A DNA stretch of 64,000 bases from Flavilitoribacter nigricans DSM 23189 = NBRC 102662 (GTDB taxonomy: Bacteria; Bacteroidota; Bacteroidia; Chitinophagales; Saprospiraceae): assembly GCF_002646595.1 (NCBI RefSeq), contig NZ_PDUD01000004.1:1-64000 (forward strand), read 5' to 3'. Below, one piece after another: positions 37,680 to 46,667 of the stretch. The notes under the pieces are model-generated. The model searched no databases. It had not been told where the DNA came from and worked only from the letters and a program-made list of their open reading frames with translations. The translations under genes were made by a program, and so were the position numbers. How positions within the stretch are numbered: the first letter of the stretch is position 1; each line of letters begins with the position of its first letter.

Positions 37680-40151
37680 CTACTCTTCCTCCTCCTCCCC
37701 CCGCAAACAATAATTCAGGATCATCCGCAACTCGCCGTAGCTGAACTGGTCACCAAAGTGGTTTTTAGCTTCGGAGAGCGACTGACCCTTGGAGTCTTGG
37801 AAATAGGCAGCTCCCGCTTCTACTTTTTCCCGGTCCAGCAACTTAAAAATATCAAGTTCGCCGAGACGGATGAAGTGAGCCAGGTGGCTTTGGATGGTCG
37901 TTGGAGCCAGTTCCCGGGCCGTTGCGATCTCTTCGGGGCTTTGCCCACTTTCGAACATAACCAGACTGACCGTTTTCGTATCCGGCTTGGGCGGTTTGGA
38001 AGTTTTGGGCGCCTTGCCGGTCGCAAACTGCACCCGGTCCGTTTCCAGGCCATGCTCCGTGCAGTAATCGCTGATCAATTCCAGCAGGGCCGCACCGTAT
38101 TTATCCGCCCGGCCTTTACCGATGCCGTTGACTCGTTTCAGGCTGGGGCCGGTAGTGGGCAGCACGCTGATGAGTTCCAGCAGGGTCTTGGTCGGAGCCA
38201 CCACGTAGCGTTGTACGCCTTCCTGATCGGCCGTCTCGGCCCGCCATTGGGCCAGTTTCTGAAATAAGGCCGGGTGTTCCACACTGTTGGGTACACTGAC
38301 GCGCGGGGCGCGACTGGCGGAAGATTTACGGAAATCCAATTCCGCGTCTACCCGGGTTTTATTGAAGGCTCTGCTCTCGAACCCACGGACGAGGGCCTGA
38401 TTGCCGGCCTGGGTGATGAACAGTTCTTTACGCAGTTCCGTCAGCTGTTCATCCACCTTTTTGCGCACCGCCTGGTTGTCGGATAGGAGTTCCAGTTGAT
38501 TGGCGGCCGGCAATATGGTCTTTTCGAAATGCTGCTGGAAATAGGCGCCCGCCTTTCCCAGACGATCTTTGAGTGCTTCGTTTGCTTCGGGAAGTGCTTC
38601 CTGCCGGAAGTAATTTTCCAGTTGGGGCCGGAATTTTTCGCCGACCGTCATGATCAGATTTTCGGTAGTGGTTTTGAGCGTTTTAACGTCTTCGACCAGG
38701 CTTCCCTGCAGGGCATTCTCGTTTTCCAGAACGGAGCGGTAGAGGCGCTCAAAAGCCCGCTGCAGGGGTTTGAAACGGAAGAACCGGCGGAGTACATCCT
38801 GTTGATAATCCCGCTTGGCCCGGTGGAGCTGGTCTTCATCCGGCTCGTTACGGCGGGCCTGTTCTGTGTAGGATTGCACGACCCGGTCGGTCTTTACACT
38901 GCTCGGGATCAGTTCGGTATGCAGCACGATCCCCTCAAAGGTCTTACAGCGACTCAGCGCCACGTATACCTGCCCGTGGGCGAAAGCGGCCTGTGCGTCG
39001 ATGATCACCTGTTCGAAAGTCAGCCCCTGACTTTTATGGATCGTAATGGCCCAGGCCAGTCGCAGGGGATATTGCGTAAAGGTGCCGATGATCTCTTCGG
39101 ACACTTCCTTGGTCTTTTCATCCAGAGTGTACTTGCGATTGTGCCATTCGGTCGGCAGCACCGCTATATGGTGTTCTTCTCCCGGGCATTGGACAAAGAT
39201 CTCTTCTCCCCGGATCTTGGTGATCCGGCCGATCTTACCGTTGTAGTAGCGCTTGTCCGGGGAAGCGTCGTTCTTGACGAACATTACCTGGGCCCCGACC
39301 TTAAAGTGCAACTCAGGATCAGTGGGATAAGCGTGGGCGGGGAAATCCCCGTCGATTGCCGCACTGACTACGGTGAGATCGCCCGATAATGCCGTCAGCC
39401 GTTCGTTGTTGATCTTTTGGGCGGCGGCGTTGTGCGAGGTGAGGGTGATGTAGCCGGAATCTTCTTCGGGTACAAAATTCGGTCGGTAGCGGCTGTTGAG
39501 GGTCGCCAGTACCTGCTGGTCGAGTTGGTTACTGCGCACCTGATTGAGTAATTCGATAAACTGACTATCCGCCTGCCGGTAGATATGCTGTAGCTGGATG
39601 GTGACGGCGTCGGTCTTTTCCAGGGCAAGACTTCCAAAAAAATAGGGGGTCCGGTAGTGCTGGCGGAGCAGGTCCCATTCGTTCTGTTTGACCACGGGCG
39701 GCAACTGGTGCAGATCGCCGATCATCAGCAACTGCAGACCACCGAACGGCCGGCTGTAGGACCGGTAGCGGCGAAGCACTTCATCGATACCGTCCAGAAC
39801 ATCCGCCCGCACCATACTGATCTCGTCGATGATCAGGAGGTCGAGACTTTTGATGAGGTCGATCTTTTTTTTGCTGAACCGGCGCTGGGCCATCCTTTCT
39901 CTTACCTGACCGGGGATCAGCGGACCGAAAGGCAGCTGGAACAGGGAATGAATGGTAACGCCTTCGGCATTAATGGCGGCAACACCCGTAGGCGCTACGA
40001 CTGCCGTTCGCTTGGTGGTTTCCCGCACTACACGGCGCAAAAAAGTGGTTTTGCCGGTACCGGCCTTACCGGTCAGGAAAATGTGCTTATCGGTTTGAGT
40101 GACATACTCAAAGGCAAGTTCAATTTGGGGATTGAAGGTAATGTGTTCCAT
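37680..40151 (-). CDS. Pif1/RecD-like superfamily 1 helicase with HRDC and HTH domains
   Basis: 823 residues. Walker A is TGKAGTGKTTFLR near residue 30, Walker B LLIIDEISMVRADV near 110, and the C-terminal helicase motifs include WAITIHKSQGLTFEQVIID and VYVALSRCKTFEGI near 400. A coiled region follows (about 460-600), then an HRDC-like domain starting near 628 (LFQKLAQWRAETADQE) and a helix-turn-helix (SPEEIATARELAPTTIQSHL near 737) like the HTH_40 domain of RecQ-type proteins. The helicase part should unwind DNA 5' to 3' by family precedent. The HRDC/HTH tail is borrowed from RecQ architecture. It is divergent from the FAD oxidase gene. Confidence 0.9.
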   Translation of the reverse strand: MEHITFNPQIELAFEYVTQTDKHIFLTGKAGTGKTTFLRRVVRETTKRTAVVAPTGVAAINAEGVTIHSLFQLPFGPLIPGQVRERMAQRRFSKKKIDLIKSLDLLIIDEISMVRADVLDGIDEVLRRYRSYSRPFGGLQLLMIGDLHQLPPVVKQNEWDLLRQHYRTPYFFGSLALEKTDAVTIQLQHIYRQADSQFIELLNQVRSNQLDQQVLATLNSRYRPNFVPEEDSGYITLTSHNAAAQKINNERLTALSGDLTVVSAAIDGDFPAHAYPTDPELHFKVGAQVMFVKNDASPDKRYYNGKIGRITKIRGEEIFVQCPGEEHHIAVLPTEWHNRKYTLDEKTKEVSEEIIGTFTQYPLRLAWAITIHKSQGLTFEQVIIDAQAAFAHGQVYVALSRCKTFEGIVLHTELIPSSVKTDRVVQSYTEQARRNEPDEDQLHRAKRDYQQDVLRRFFRFKPLQRAFERLYRSVLENENALQGSLVEDVKTLKTTTENLIMTVGEKFRPQLENYFRQEALPEANEALKDRLGKAGAYFQQHFEKTILPAANQLELLSDNQAVRKKVDEQLTELRKELFITQAGNQALVRGFESRAFNKTRVDAELDFRKSSASRAPRVSVPNSVEHPALFQKLAQWRAETADQEGVQRYVVAPTKTLLELISVLPTTGPSLKRVNGIGKGRADKYGAALLELISDYCTEHGLETDRVQFATGKAPKTSKPPKPDTKTVSLVMFESGQSPEEIATARELAPTTIQSHLAHFIRLGELDIFKLLDREKVEAGAAYFQDSKGQSLSEAKNHFGDQFSYGELRMILNYCLRGEEEEE

Positions 40152-40358
40152 CCAGAGTAATGTTTTGTAAAATAAGCAGCCGAAGATCCGGGGCCTATTT
40201 CAGAGCGCGTTAATAAGTCCCCAAAATTATAAAAAGTGAGCGACTTACCGGTGATAAATGGCCTCCGGACCGGGATAGATCGCAATTTTTGCTAGATTAG
40301 GGGCAGTAAAATTCAAACTCCGGATCATTGATCTTCTTTCAACCAGAAACCTGAAACC

Positions 40359-41744
40359 ATGAAAAAAAGGACTTTTCTCAAGACCTCTTCGGCCTTGGTC
40401 ACCGGCAGCCTGCTTTCTCCCCTGATCGGCTGCGGACCGGAATCCGAATCATCAGGAGCAGCATCATCAACGACACCACCAGCAGCTATGGAACGAACGA
40501 ACTGGGCGGGTAATCTGACCTACAGCGCCGAGAAACTGCACGAACCCGATACCCGGGAGGCCGTGCAAATGGTCATTCACAACAACGAAAAACTGCGGGC
40601 CCTGGGTACCCGTCACTGTTTTAATAATATCGCCGACACGACGGCCGATCAGGTCTCGGTACTGAGCCAGGACGAGGTCTTCGAACTGGATGAAGAAGCG
40701 ATGACCGTGACCATCGAAGCGGGGATGACCTACGGCCAGCTTTGTCCCTGGCTGCACGAACGGGGCTACGCGATCCACAATCTGGCTTCGCTGCCGCACA
40801 TTTCCGTAGCGGGAGCCTGCGCGACCGCCACCCACGGGTCGGGTATGAAAAACGGCAACCTGCCCTCGGCCGTGGTAGCCATGCAGTTCATCGACGGAGG
40901 TGCGAACTACCAGAACCTCAGCCGCGAAGCAGACGGCGATAAGTTTGCCGGTGCTATCGTTCACCTCGGCTCCCTGGGGGTACTGACCCGCCTGACACTC
41001 AAGATCGAGCCCACTTTCGATATGTACCAGCACGTCTACCAGGATCTGCCGGTAGCCGAACTGGAAGCGAACTTCGAGGACATCATGTCCGCCGGCTACA
41101 GTGTGAGTCTCTTTACCGACTGGCAGTCGGATACGGTCAATCAGGTATGGATCAAATCCAAAGTTGGCGAAGTACGCGCAGGGGTAGGGGATGCCGAATT
41201 TTACGGCGCTAAATTATTTGATCGCAAAGTGCATCCTATCCTTGATCATCCCGCCGAGAGCTGTACCGACCAAATGGGCATTCAGGGCCCCTGGTACGAA
41301 AGATTGCCACACTTCAAAATGGAATTTACGCCCAGCAGCGGCAAGGAACTTCAAAGTGAATTTTTTGTGCCCCTGCCGAATGCGGTAGAAGCGTTTAAGG
41401 TCATTCAAAGTTTCAAGCGCAAACTGGCGCCGATCCTGATGATCTCCGAAGTTCGCGCCGTCGCAGCGGATGACTTCTGGATGAGTCCCTGTTACCAGCA
41501 GGATTGCATTGCTTTCCACTTTACGTTGAAGCAGGATTGGGAATACCTAAAAAAACTCCTGCCCCAGATCGAAGGTGCCCTGCACGACCTGGAGGTGCGT
41601 CCGCACTGGGGAAAAATGTTCACCATACCGAAACCCCGCCTGGAGGAATTGTATCCCAAATTACCGGATTTCCGGGCGCTGATGCGCGAATACGATCCGA
41701 ATGGGAAATTTATCAATGACTATATGCGGGAACATCTGATCTAG
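40359..41744 (+). CDS. Exported VAO-family FAD oxidase, alditol/xylitol-oxidase-like
   Basis: 461 residues. MKKRTFLKTSSALVTGSLLSPLIGC combines a Tat-like KRTFLK start with a lipobox Cys at 25, which fits export of a folded flavoprotein. The FAD-binding domain has ALGTRHCFNNIAD, where the His near 86 corresponds to the covalent FAD site of alditol oxidases, and LPHISVAGACATATHGSG. The C-terminal ALO-type domain ends with a conserved MREYDPNGKFINDYM. Such enzymes oxidise polyols or sugar lactones using oxygen and release hydrogen peroxide. The acceptor here is unknown. A second, distant member is at 44848-46512. Confidence 0.9.
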   Translation: MKKRTFLKTSSALVTGSLLSPLIGCGPESESSGAASSTTPPAAMERTNWAGNLTYSAEKLHEPDTREAVQMVIHNNEKLRALGTRHCFNNIADTTADQVSVLSQDEVFELDEEAMTVTIEAGMTYGQLCPWLHERGYAIHNLASLPHISVAGACATATHGSGMKNGNLPSAVVAMQFIDGGANYQNLSREADGDKFAGAIVHLGSLGVLTRLTLKIEPTFDMYQHVYQDLPVAELEANFEDIMSAGYSVSLFTDWQSDTVNQVWIKSKVGEVRAGVGDAEFYGAKLFDRKVHPILDHPAESCTDQMGIQGPWYERLPHFKMEFTPSSGKELQSEFFVPLPNAVEAFKVIQSFKRKLAPILMISEVRAVAADDFWMSPCYQQDCIAFHFTLKQDWEYLKKLLPQIEGALHDLEVRPHWGKMFTIPKPRLEELYPKLPDFRALMREYDPNGKFINDYMREHLI

Positions 41745-41938
41745 AGATCCGGAGTAGCTGATCTCTGGAAGGCCGGTTCAATTACTCTTCTTATAGCGAT
41801 ACAATTCGAGAAACCCACCTACGCTCTTTCGGAGCAGTGGAGCATTTTGGATGCTCCGTAGAACATGGTCACATAATCCTGTACTTCGGGATGGTCTCCC
41901 GGAGTGCCATGTCCTTTGTGTACCTAATACTTACTACA

Positions 41939-42382
41939 ATGAAAGCTTTAATTTCTCTGGGGCTCCTGTTCTTGATAGCCAGTCCCCGGGCCATGAGTCA
42001 AAAAACGCCGGACGAACTGATCCGGGATTTTTTTGCGCTTTACGAGGAAAACAAACCGGCGGAAGCGATTGACCTCCTGTATTCTACCAATTCGGAAGAG
42101 TGGCTGGAACAGATACAGGATAACATCAACCAGGTGAAGTCCAAATTTCAGGATCTGCAGCAGATTGTGGGAACTTATTACGGCCACGAAAAGCTCAACG
42201 ATGCCGATCTGGGAAGTTGCTTCAAAACCATCATCTATCTGGTAAAATACGACCGGCAGCCGATCCGCTTTATTTTCCAGTATTACAAACCGCAAAAAGA
42301 CTGGCGACTTTACGGCTTTTCCTACGATGATAACATCCTGGATGATCACGAGGAATTGCTTAAGCAAAAGCTGGTCGAATGA
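41939..42382 (+). CDS. Small secreted protein of unknown function
   Basis: 147 residues from ATG 41939, which opens a signal peptide (MKALISLGLLFLIASPRAMSQ); an upstream in-frame Met would put 34 unlikely residues before it. The mature part (TPDELIRDFFALYEENKPAEAIDLLYSTN) begins with helices, followed by a beta-rich half with FIFQYYKPQKDWRLYGFSYDDN, a pattern seen in SnoaL/NTF2-like or DUF4864-like folds. The assignment to that fold is a guess. Confidence 0.72.
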   Translation: MKALISLGLLFLIASPRAMSQKTPDELIRDFFALYEENKPAEAIDLLYSTNSEEWLEQIQDNINQVKSKFQDLQQIVGTYYGHEKLNDADLGSCFKTIIYLVKYDRQPIRFIFQYYKPQKDWRLYGFSYDDNILDDHEELLKQKLVE

Positions 42383-42398
42383 TGCCGGTGGGATACTG

Positions 42399-42473
42399 GC
42401 CGGTAGCGGGTGGCGTCATCCTTCGGTACCAAAGTGAAAGGTACCGGCAGCCGACTCCTTACCCGCTACCGGC
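42399..42473. terminator. Large stem-loop between convergent genes
   Basis: 13-bp perfect arms (42399-42411 and 42461-42473) enclose a second hairpin (GGTACC...GGTACC). It lies between the stops at 42382 (+) and 42486 (-). There is no strong U-run, so termination is inferred from position. Confidence 0.5.
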
Positions 42474-42485
42474 TGTTCTCACTGA

Positions 42486-43838
42486 TCAATCAAAAGTATA
42501 CAGCACCAGCGGACTGGGCCCCGGCAGCGGACCACTTCGCGGACGGTCCCGGTTGCGCGGCAGGGTCTCCCACCGCAGTAGGTAGAGTTTGCCGTCCGGC
42601 GCGCGCTGGGCGCGGGTCTGCACTTCCATGTCCGGAAATTCCGAACGTACCTGCTCGAGCTGTTCCGGATAACCTTTATCGTAAGGCAACTCTTCGGCTA
42701 CCGTCAATTGCTGCGGATCCAGCCGGAACTTCCGGGTACCTACCGTATCGATCCAGAGACGCTGCGTGAGTTGATCATCTTCCTGCGCCACGGGATTAAG
42801 GCCCACCCGTTTGCCAATGGATCCCCGGCCGCCGAAATCCCAGCGGAAATCCCAGTCGGTAGCCTGGTGGATCTGCCAGCCCCCGTCGATCTGGCGTGCA
42901 TTAAAGATCTGAGTGTTGCCCTCCGGCCCGAACTTGTGATAGGAGACCACCGGGCGGTTGTCCAGGTCGAAACCGATCACAGTATTGCCGTTGATCATAC
43001 CGCCGCCGGCGGGTACCGGGTCGATAATTTCACAGTTCTTGATTGTGATCGGCAGGGTTTGCGGACTACCGTCGCTCTTTTCCCAGTTGACCAGGTCCCG
43101 GCTGCGGGCGTAGGAAATATCGTGGTTGGTTGCGGCGTCCGGGGTGTCCCGCCAGACCCAGATCAGGTGGTAATATCCATCCGGACCCAGCACCGGACCG
43201 TGCAGATAGGCATTCATTGCTCCCTGCCCGTCCATCAACGGTTCGTCGAGCAGTCGGCTCCAGACTCCCGATTCGGGATCGTAGCGATTGTAGATCTGGT
43301 TGCCGTTGCCGCTGCCGCCGTCACGGTAGGTGAAGATCAGGTCGCCGTCCGGGTCGGAAAAGAATTTGGGATAGGTAGCACGGTTCTCCAGATCGCCGAT
43401 CAGGTTTCTCCGCCGTTCCAGGCTTTGGATATCGTAAGGCTGTGTAGCCTGAAAATAAACCAGCGAATCGACGTGCATATTGCCGGATACGTGCAGGTGG
43501 CCTTTACTGTCCAGGGCCATGGAAATATAATTGTGGGAATCCCAGCCGATGGTTTCGGGCAGTACTTTTTTATCCCATTCATCGGTGCCGAGTTGCCGGT
43601 GTTTCACGATCATGGCCCGCGAACTGTCGTAGTAGGCTACAAACTGGTGCGGCGGTTCGGTGAGCAGGGCAAAACCCACCGGATGGCCGGACCATACCTG
43701 GTCGAGGATCAGCGAATCCGGTTCGGTAGTGCTGTCGGCTGCGGGTTGGGCGTCCTGTCCGCAGCTTGTTAGAGATAATCCACTCAGGAGGAGCATCCAG
43801 AGGAGTAAATGCGGAAGAGCAATGGGTCGGTTGGTCAT
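42486..43838 (-). CDS. Secreted BNR-repeat (BNR_4-like) lipoprotein
   Basis: 450 residues. The N-terminus has a hydrophobic stretch ending in LSLTSC (lipobox Cys at 26). The mature protein has a beta-propeller look with Asp-box-like strands: GHPVGFALLTEPPHQFVAYYD, ALDSKGHLHVSGNMHVD, SDPDGDLIFTYRDGGSGNG, GPDGYYHLIWVWRDTPDAATNHDISYARS. This is the pattern of the BNR_4 superfamily, which includes sugar-binding proteins and several polysaccharide lyases (PL24/PL25-like). Catalytic assignment is not possible from sequence alone. The upstream region holds a 21-bp direct repeat (44014-44055). Confidence 0.85.
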   Translation of the reverse strand: MTNRPIALPHLLLWMLLLSGLSLTSCGQDAQPAADSTTEPDSLILDQVWSGHPVGFALLTEPPHQFVAYYDSSRAMIVKHRQLGTDEWDKKVLPETIGWDSHNYISMALDSKGHLHVSGNMHVDSLVYFQATQPYDIQSLERRRNLIGDLENRATYPKFFSDPDGDLIFTYRDGGSGNGNQIYNRYDPESGVWSRLLDEPLMDGQGAMNAYLHGPVLGPDGYYHLIWVWRDTPDAATNHDISYARSRDLVNWEKSDGSPQTLPITIKNCEIIDPVPAGGGMINGNTVIGFDLDNRPVVSYHKFGPEGNTQIFNARQIDGGWQIHQATDWDFRWDFGGRGSIGKRVGLNPVAQEDDQLTQRLWIDTVGTRKFRLDPQQLTVAEELPYDKGYPEQLEQVRSEFPDMEVQTRAQRAPDGKLYLLRWETLPRNRDRPRSGPLPGPSPLVLYTFD

Positions 43839-44418
43839 GTGTACTGTTGGTTATTCGTAAAATGAAGCAATGAAATCCGGCGATTCGTGAGCGAAATACC
43901 GGTAAAAAAGTCCCGAACTACTCATCGATCGGCCGGGCCGGATGAGCGATCCGGAAAATAAATAGCCGCCTGAGTCCGCTTTTGACCGGATCTGGCGGTA
44001 GTCGAAAGAGGGGATGCGCAAATTGTACAAATGAATGCGCTGATTGTGCAAATTTGCCATTTCACAGCCTGGTATCTTTACACCATTCCGAAAGGATACT
44101 AATTCACAGTCCTATCACAATTAGTCATCAGCAGTAGTAGATCAAGCCTGTATTAAAGGTTCGGGTGCTTTGGCATCTCCTCCTCATTTCTATGACTGGA
44201 GGACCGGACCGGACCCTGACATACCCGGGGAAAAGCTACCTATCCATATTGCTGACATTTTCCACCAGCATCCGTTCCGTTTGTCCCCTGCAGACCACTT
44301 TGCTGCAAAGTTTTCCGACATGACCAGTTCCCGTAGATCTAAACAAAAGGTAACAGTGGGCAGTGGCTGCCTCCCCTTTGCCTTATTTAAACGCAGCCAA
44401 CCTAAAACTCCATCAAAC
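43839..44418. other. 580-bp divergent intergenic region
   Basis: It separates the BNR gene (minus) from the cytolysin-domain-like gene (plus). It holds the paired 21-bp repeats at 44014-44055. An in-frame Met at 44170 or 44320 would extend the plus-strand gene, but that stretch has no protein-like character. Nothing else was recognised. Confidence 0.5.
44014..44055. promoter_or_regulatory. Two 21-bp direct repeats, operator-like
   Basis: Unit 1 (44014-44034) and unit 2 (44035-44055) share 16 of 21 bases, with the core ATGCGCNNATTGTRCAAAT. Each core contains a near-palindrome (TTGTACAA in unit 1). The 21-bp spacing places the two sites on the same DNA face, as is common for dimeric or AraC-type regulators. 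It lies about 175 bp upstream of the BNR gene start. Confidence 0.45.
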
Positions 44419-44718
44419 ATGGCATCAGCAGGTTCAATCCGGGTGAAAAATACCGGTGGTTTTGTAGCACGTTTTTATGTCGATTACACCTCGGGCGGAC
44501 GCCGGATCCACCAGGCTTCCGGCAATTTTACGGCCGGTACCTCCAAAGCAATCTATATTCCACCCGATGCTACCGATATCTACGTGGTGATCCAGGAGGA
44601 ATACTTCATCGCTTCCTGGTCTACGGTGGCCACCTTCAATTTCAATGATCCAATCGTCAACTGTTACGAAGTCTATGGGACAACCCTCGATGCGCACGTG
44701 AAGGAAATTGCGTGCTAG
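44419..44718 (+). CDS. Stand-alone cytolysin domain 4-like protein (99 residues)
   Basis: 99 residues from ATG 44419. It matches the C-terminal membrane-recognition domain (D4) of thiol-activated, cholesterol-dependent cytolysins (CDCs) along its length: SIRVKNTGGFVARFYVDY corresponds to the HSGAYVAQF strand, IPPDATDIYVVIQEE to the NARNIRIKARE strand, and YEVYGTTLDAHVKE to the SIWGTTLYP end. The Thr-Leu pair that recognises cholesterol in CDCs is at T89-L90. The Trp-rich undecapeptide is replaced by EEYFIASWSTVATF, with no Cys and one Trp. No pore-forming domains and no signal peptide are present. A terminator follows at once, so it is a single-gene unit. Confidence 0.75.
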   Translation: MASAGSIRVKNTGGFVARFYVDYTSGGRRIHQASGNFTAGTSKAIYIPPDATDIYVVIQEEYFIASWSTVATFNFNDPIVNCYEVYGTTLDAHVKEIAC

Positions 44719-44754
44719 CCGTTATCCCAGCTTTAAATTATTGATGTGCAAATG

Positions 44755-44790
44755 AATAGGTGCGGGTGAATTCACCTGCACCTATTTTTC
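44755..44790 (+). terminator. Intrinsic terminator
   Basis: A 16-bp stem (44755-44770 with 44771-44786, one G-U pair) ends in TTTTT (44785-44789). It lies 36 bp after the stop of the cytolysin-domain-like gene. Confidence 0.8.
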
Positions 44791-44847
44791 ATTGTGCGAT
44801 TCCAAAAGTAGTTGGCAGTGACATTCACTACTGAAAACCAATCCAAT

Positions 44848-46512
44848 ATGGCAAATTATTCTATCCACCATAAATGGCAAAATTCCTCCCAGACCCTGAC
44901 GGCCGATCCGGGGACCTTCTACCAGGCTACGGATAAGAACGATCTGATCGAGATCGTAAAAAAGGCCGTGGCCGCTAATCAGAAAATACGGGTTACCGGT
45001 GGCCGGCACTCCTGGTATCCACTGGTGCTTACCGATCAGTCGCTGGGCGGCGGGCGGCTGAATAACGGTGATATCTGTATGATCGATGTGAGCAAAATGA
45101 AAACCATCACGAAGGAAAAAACGGCGGACGGCCTCTATCTGGTGCACGTAGAGCCGGGCGCTACTATGGGGGATCTGGAACAGGCAACTATGCGCGACTG
45201 GCCCGATAATCCGGCTCCGGCTCCGCTGGTAGCCCTGCCCACCAACGGTGTTATCCCTACCGAACTGCAGATCGGCGGTTTTATTGCGGCCGGTTGTCAC
45301 GGTACGGGATGGATGCAGCCTACCGTACCGGATCTGGTATACGCCATTGAGATGATCCTGGTAGACGAACAGCGAAACGTGCAGGTGCGTACTTTCAGCG
45401 AGGCCAACGCAGATGATCCGATGGAAGCGATCCGGGTCAATCTGGGCACCATCGGCATTATGACCCGGATCACCTTCAAGGCGGAACCCCTGTTTTGTAT
45501 CCATGGTGTTGACACGGTCGATACCTTAATGGCCGACGTGATCAACCGCGAACCGGATGCGACTAACCATCCACTAAAAGAGCTGGTGGAAAGTACAGAT
45601 TATCTGGAGCTTTTCTGGTTTCCCTTCAATGAGACCAAACTGGTCGGCAAAGGGCTGCTTGATAAGAAAATGGTGCCCGATATGGACAAAACCAAAGTCT
45701 GGAAAAAGATGGGCACGGCGATTAAAAACGGAGCAGATGGCTCACCAAAGAATTGCCCGCAGAATGTCCCCAGTCAGGTCTGGGACAGCCTGGGCACCAA
45801 ATTTGGCGGCGCGGTCTATACCGAGCTGGCTAAGATGCTGTCCGGTAATCTGATCGATTACGGCTTAGCAGAAGGGCTGCTGACCGGTATGAACCGCCTG
45901 GCCTACGGGACCGCTCCGGATGATTACGTAGCGCCGGCTACCCGTTTCTTCCATTACCAGACCACGGCCTTTCCGGTACTCGATTTTTCCTTTGCCATTC
46001 CGATGGACGCCTCCACCGACCCTTACTACATAGTGGTGTCCGATGCGTGGTACGCTGTGGTAGATGCCGTCAACGACTGGGCCGCCAATAAGAGCGAATA
46101 CTACCAGCGTTTTCCCGTTAACGTGGCGTTGCACGTGCGCTTTATTAAGAACAGCCAGTCCTGGTTGTCTCCCGCTTACCAACCGGCGGGGTCGGAAGTG
46201 CATACCTGCTGGATCGAATTTTTGTCCGGGTCGCCAACTCCGGCTGCACCGAATGAAGCCTGGTACCAAAACTATATGAGCGCCTGGGGGGATTTTTGCC
46301 GCTTTATCGGCCCCCAATGGCTGGCGCTCGGCGGCCGGCCCCACTGGGCTAAAGAGTGGCAGTTGCTCAATATTCCCTCCATCAATATTTACGATAAACT
46401 CCCTGATCTGTACGGCGATAATCTGTCCAAATTTAAAGCGGTCCGGGACGAACTGGATCCTACCAAAACCTTTCTGTATTCCTGGACAGAGGCCATTTTT
46501 AGTGGACAGTAA
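44848..46512 (+). CDS. VAO-family FAD-binding oxidoreductase
   Basis: 554 residues from ATG 44848; a TTG-started extension at 44812 begins within the sequence after the terminator and was rejected. The FAD domain shows IRVTGGRHSWYPLVLTDQ with His54 in the covalent-flavin position, VEPGATMGDLEQATMRD and GGFIAAGCHGTGW. The long C-terminal region ends with RDELDPTKTFLYSWTEAIF, which resembles the ALO/cholesterol-oxidase class of the family. No signal peptide, so cytoplasmic. Substrates could be a sugar lactone, polyol or sterol; nothing in the sequence decides. Confidence 0.87.
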   Translation: MANYSIHHKWQNSSQTLTADPGTFYQATDKNDLIEIVKKAVAANQKIRVTGGRHSWYPLVLTDQSLGGGRLNNGDICMIDVSKMKTITKEKTADGLYLVHVEPGATMGDLEQATMRDWPDNPAPAPLVALPTNGVIPTELQIGGFIAAGCHGTGWMQPTVPDLVYAIEMILVDEQRNVQVRTFSEANADDPMEAIRVNLGTIGIMTRITFKAEPLFCIHGVDTVDTLMADVINREPDATNHPLKELVESTDYLELFWFPFNETKLVGKGLLDKKMVPDMDKTKVWKKMGTAIKNGADGSPKNCPQNVPSQVWDSLGTKFGGAVYTELAKMLSGNLIDYGLAEGLLTGMNRLAYGTAPDDYVAPATRFFHYQTTAFPVLDFSFAIPMDASTDPYYIVVSDAWYAVVDAVNDWAANKSEYYQRFPVNVALHVRFIKNSQSWLSPAYQPAGSEVHTCWIEFLSGSPTPAAPNEAWYQNYMSAWGDFCRFIGPQWLALGGRPHWAKEWQLLNIPSINIYDKLPDLYGDNLSKFKAVRDELDPTKTFLYSWTEAIFSGQ

Positions 46513-46540
46513 TTCTGTAGTATAGTTGCGATTGTTAAGT

Positions 46541-46579
46541 GGGAGCAGGGCTTTGTTTCTTTTTTTCTGCCCTGCTCCC
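46541..46579. terminator. Stem-loop after the FAD oxidase gene
   Basis: Perfect 11-bp arms GGGAGCAGGGC (46541-46551) and GCCCTGCTCCC (46569-46579) with a T-rich loop, 28 bp downstream of the stop. It lacks a trailing U-run. Confidence 0.55.
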
Positions 46580-46667
46580 TACCGCTTACTCAATTAGCTG
46601 CCCGGTAACTCATGCGCGGTTTCAGATCATGGTATTTCCCCGGATATTCGTCTCTAAAATCCAGGCC

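Noticed and set aside
44812-44847. TTG-started N-terminal extension of the FAD oxidase
   Set aside because: It starts 22 bp after the terminator, adds no recognisable motif, and an ATG with a normal N-terminus follows at 44848.
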